Origin: Candidatus Odyssella sp.
Lineage (GTDB): Bacteria; Pseudomonadota; Alphaproteobacteria; Paracaedibacterales; Paracaedibacteraceae
Length of the DNA stretch: 64,000 nucleotides
Assembly (NCBI GenBank): GCA_020718185.1
Contig: DYSP01000001.1
Span: 86,913 to 150,912, forward strand
Direction of reading: 5' to 3'
Shown here: in pieces, positions 63,030 through 64,000 of the stretch
How the letters are laid out: every line of letters begins with the position of its first letter
How positions within the stretch are numbered: position 1 is the first letter of the stretch
Made by a program: the position numbers and the translations under genes
Notes under the pieces: generated by a model
Database searches by the model: none
What the model was told of the DNA's origin: nothing
The model's input: only the letters and a program-made list of their open reading frames with translations

Positions 63030-63273
63030 TATTACTCAAAATCGACTCATACTGATATATTATTTAATTATGTCGTTAGGCTGAAAAATCAACCCATCTA
63101 AAATAGTCAAAGTTGAGTATAGTATCATTATGTATTAATTTCCACATCGTTTTTTATAATAATTTAGGTTCAGTCAAATTTTTTATCAATGCGGGCCCTC
63201 TTTTTTAAATGCGCTATCACGATAAAAAAAAAATTTCAAGACTGTTTTTTTTATTTTGCATATGCCACATTGA

Positions 63274-63289
63274 TCACAATATGTTGTGT
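63274..63289 (+). promoter_or_regulatory. NrdR box 1
   Basis: tcaCAATATGTTGtgt matches the NrdR consensus acaCwAtATaTwGtgt at most positions. Confidence 0.7.
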
Positions 63290-63304
63290 TAATATTTCCC
63301 TAAA

Positions 63305-63320
63305 ATTCTATATTTTGTGG
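63305..63320 (+). promoter_or_regulatory. NrdR box 2
   Basis: attCTATATTTTGtgg, starting exactly 31 bp after box 1, just upstream of the nrdJ Shine-Dalgarno aaaggag. Confidence 0.62.
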
Positions 63321-63335
63321 TAAAGGAGTTTTTTC

Positions 63336-64000
63336 ATGAAGATCCAGCGGTCGTTTACCAAGCCTAATCAATGTCCTTATTCAACTATTGATTTTCAAAA
63401 AACAAGCAGTGAAATTCGCAATCCTGATGGATCTATCGTTTTTCGTCAAGAAAACATTGACGTCCCCTTAAATTGGTCACAAGTAGCGTGCGATGTATTA
63501 GCTCAGAAATATTTTCGTAAAGCAGGCATTCCAGATACATTAGCAGCAGTCCCAGAAGAAGGGGTTCCAGAATGGTTATGGCGACGTCAAGCAGCACCAG
63601 GCGCAAAACTTGTCGGCGAAACAAGTGCTAAGCAAGTTTTTGACCGCCTTGCCGGAACTTGGGCCTATTGGGGATGGAAAGGTGGCTATTTTGATGCAGA
63701 ATCTGACGCCCACACTTTTTATGATGAAGTGCGCTATATGCTTTGTCAGCAAATGGTGGCTCCTAACTCACCTCAATGGTTTAACACTGGCATCCACTGG
63801 GCGTATGGTACAAATGGGCCTGCTCAGGGTCACTTTTATGTTGATTTCAAAACCGGAGAATTAAAAAAATCTGACTCTGCCTATGAACACCCTCAACCAC
63901 ATGCTTGTTTTATTCAAGGGATTAAAGATGATCTTGTCGGAGATGGCGGTATTATGGATCTTTGGGTACGTGAAGCCCGTTTATTCAAATATGGATCAGG
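63336..64000 (+). CDS. nrdJ: Vitamin B12-dependent (class II) ribonucleotide reductase, N-terminal part; runs off the window
   Basis: Open frame MKIQRSFTKPNQCPYSTIDFQKTSSEIRNPDGSIVF...APNSPQWFNTGIHWAYG...PHACFIQGIKDDLVGDGGIMDLWVREARLFKYGSG; absent from the ORF track because there is no stop in the window. Confidence 0.93.
   Translation, partial: MKIQRSFTKPNQCPYSTIDFQKTSSEIRNPDGSIVFRQENIDVPLNWSQVACDVLAQKYFRKAGIPDTLAAVPEEGVPEWLWRRQAAPGAKLVGETSAKQVFDRLAGTWAYWGWKGGYFDAESDAHTFYDEVRYMLCQQMVAPNSPQWFNTGIHWAYGTNGPAQGHFYVDFKTGELKKSDSAYEHPQPHACFIQGIKDDLVGDGGIMDLWVREARLFKYGS

Noticed and set aside
63030-63273. Cobalamin riboswitch upstream of nrdJ
   Set aside because: No B12-box-like sequence seen; the leader is AT-rich and better explained by the NrdR boxes.

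Overview
AT-rich window from what looks like an alphaproteobacterium with a reduced, possibly host-associated genome (inferred from gene content and decay, not from a database search). Most of it is housekeeping: hslO end, trkH, dusB, ntrY-ntrX-trkA, mreBCD-mrdA-rodA-truB-rpsO-pnp, rnhB, mutY, ispE, ETF-QO, rnpB, ampD, clpB, ruvC-yebC, rmuC, nupC, pal, greA and the start of nrdJ. The points of most interest are: (1) a ClpX-like AAA+ ATPase with an N-terminal signal peptide, no zinc-binding domain and no IGF loop, among several other predicted exported proteins, some of them exported versions of normally cytosolic enzymes (GNAT acetyltransferase, glutaredoxin); (2) a duplicated, uncharacterised two-gene module, a LysR regulator followed by a ~200-aa protein of unknown family, with an XRE regulator coupled to one copy; (3) a dusB / Fis-like gene that looks like an NtrC reduced to its DNA-binding domain, with ntrB missing; (4) tandem NrdR-type boxes 31 bp apart upstream of nrdJ; (5) pseudogenes or frameshifts in fliP, comF and a small secreted gene; (6) two short inverted-repeat elements resembling MITEs. 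No CRISPR array, tRNA, intact transposase or prophage was recognised.
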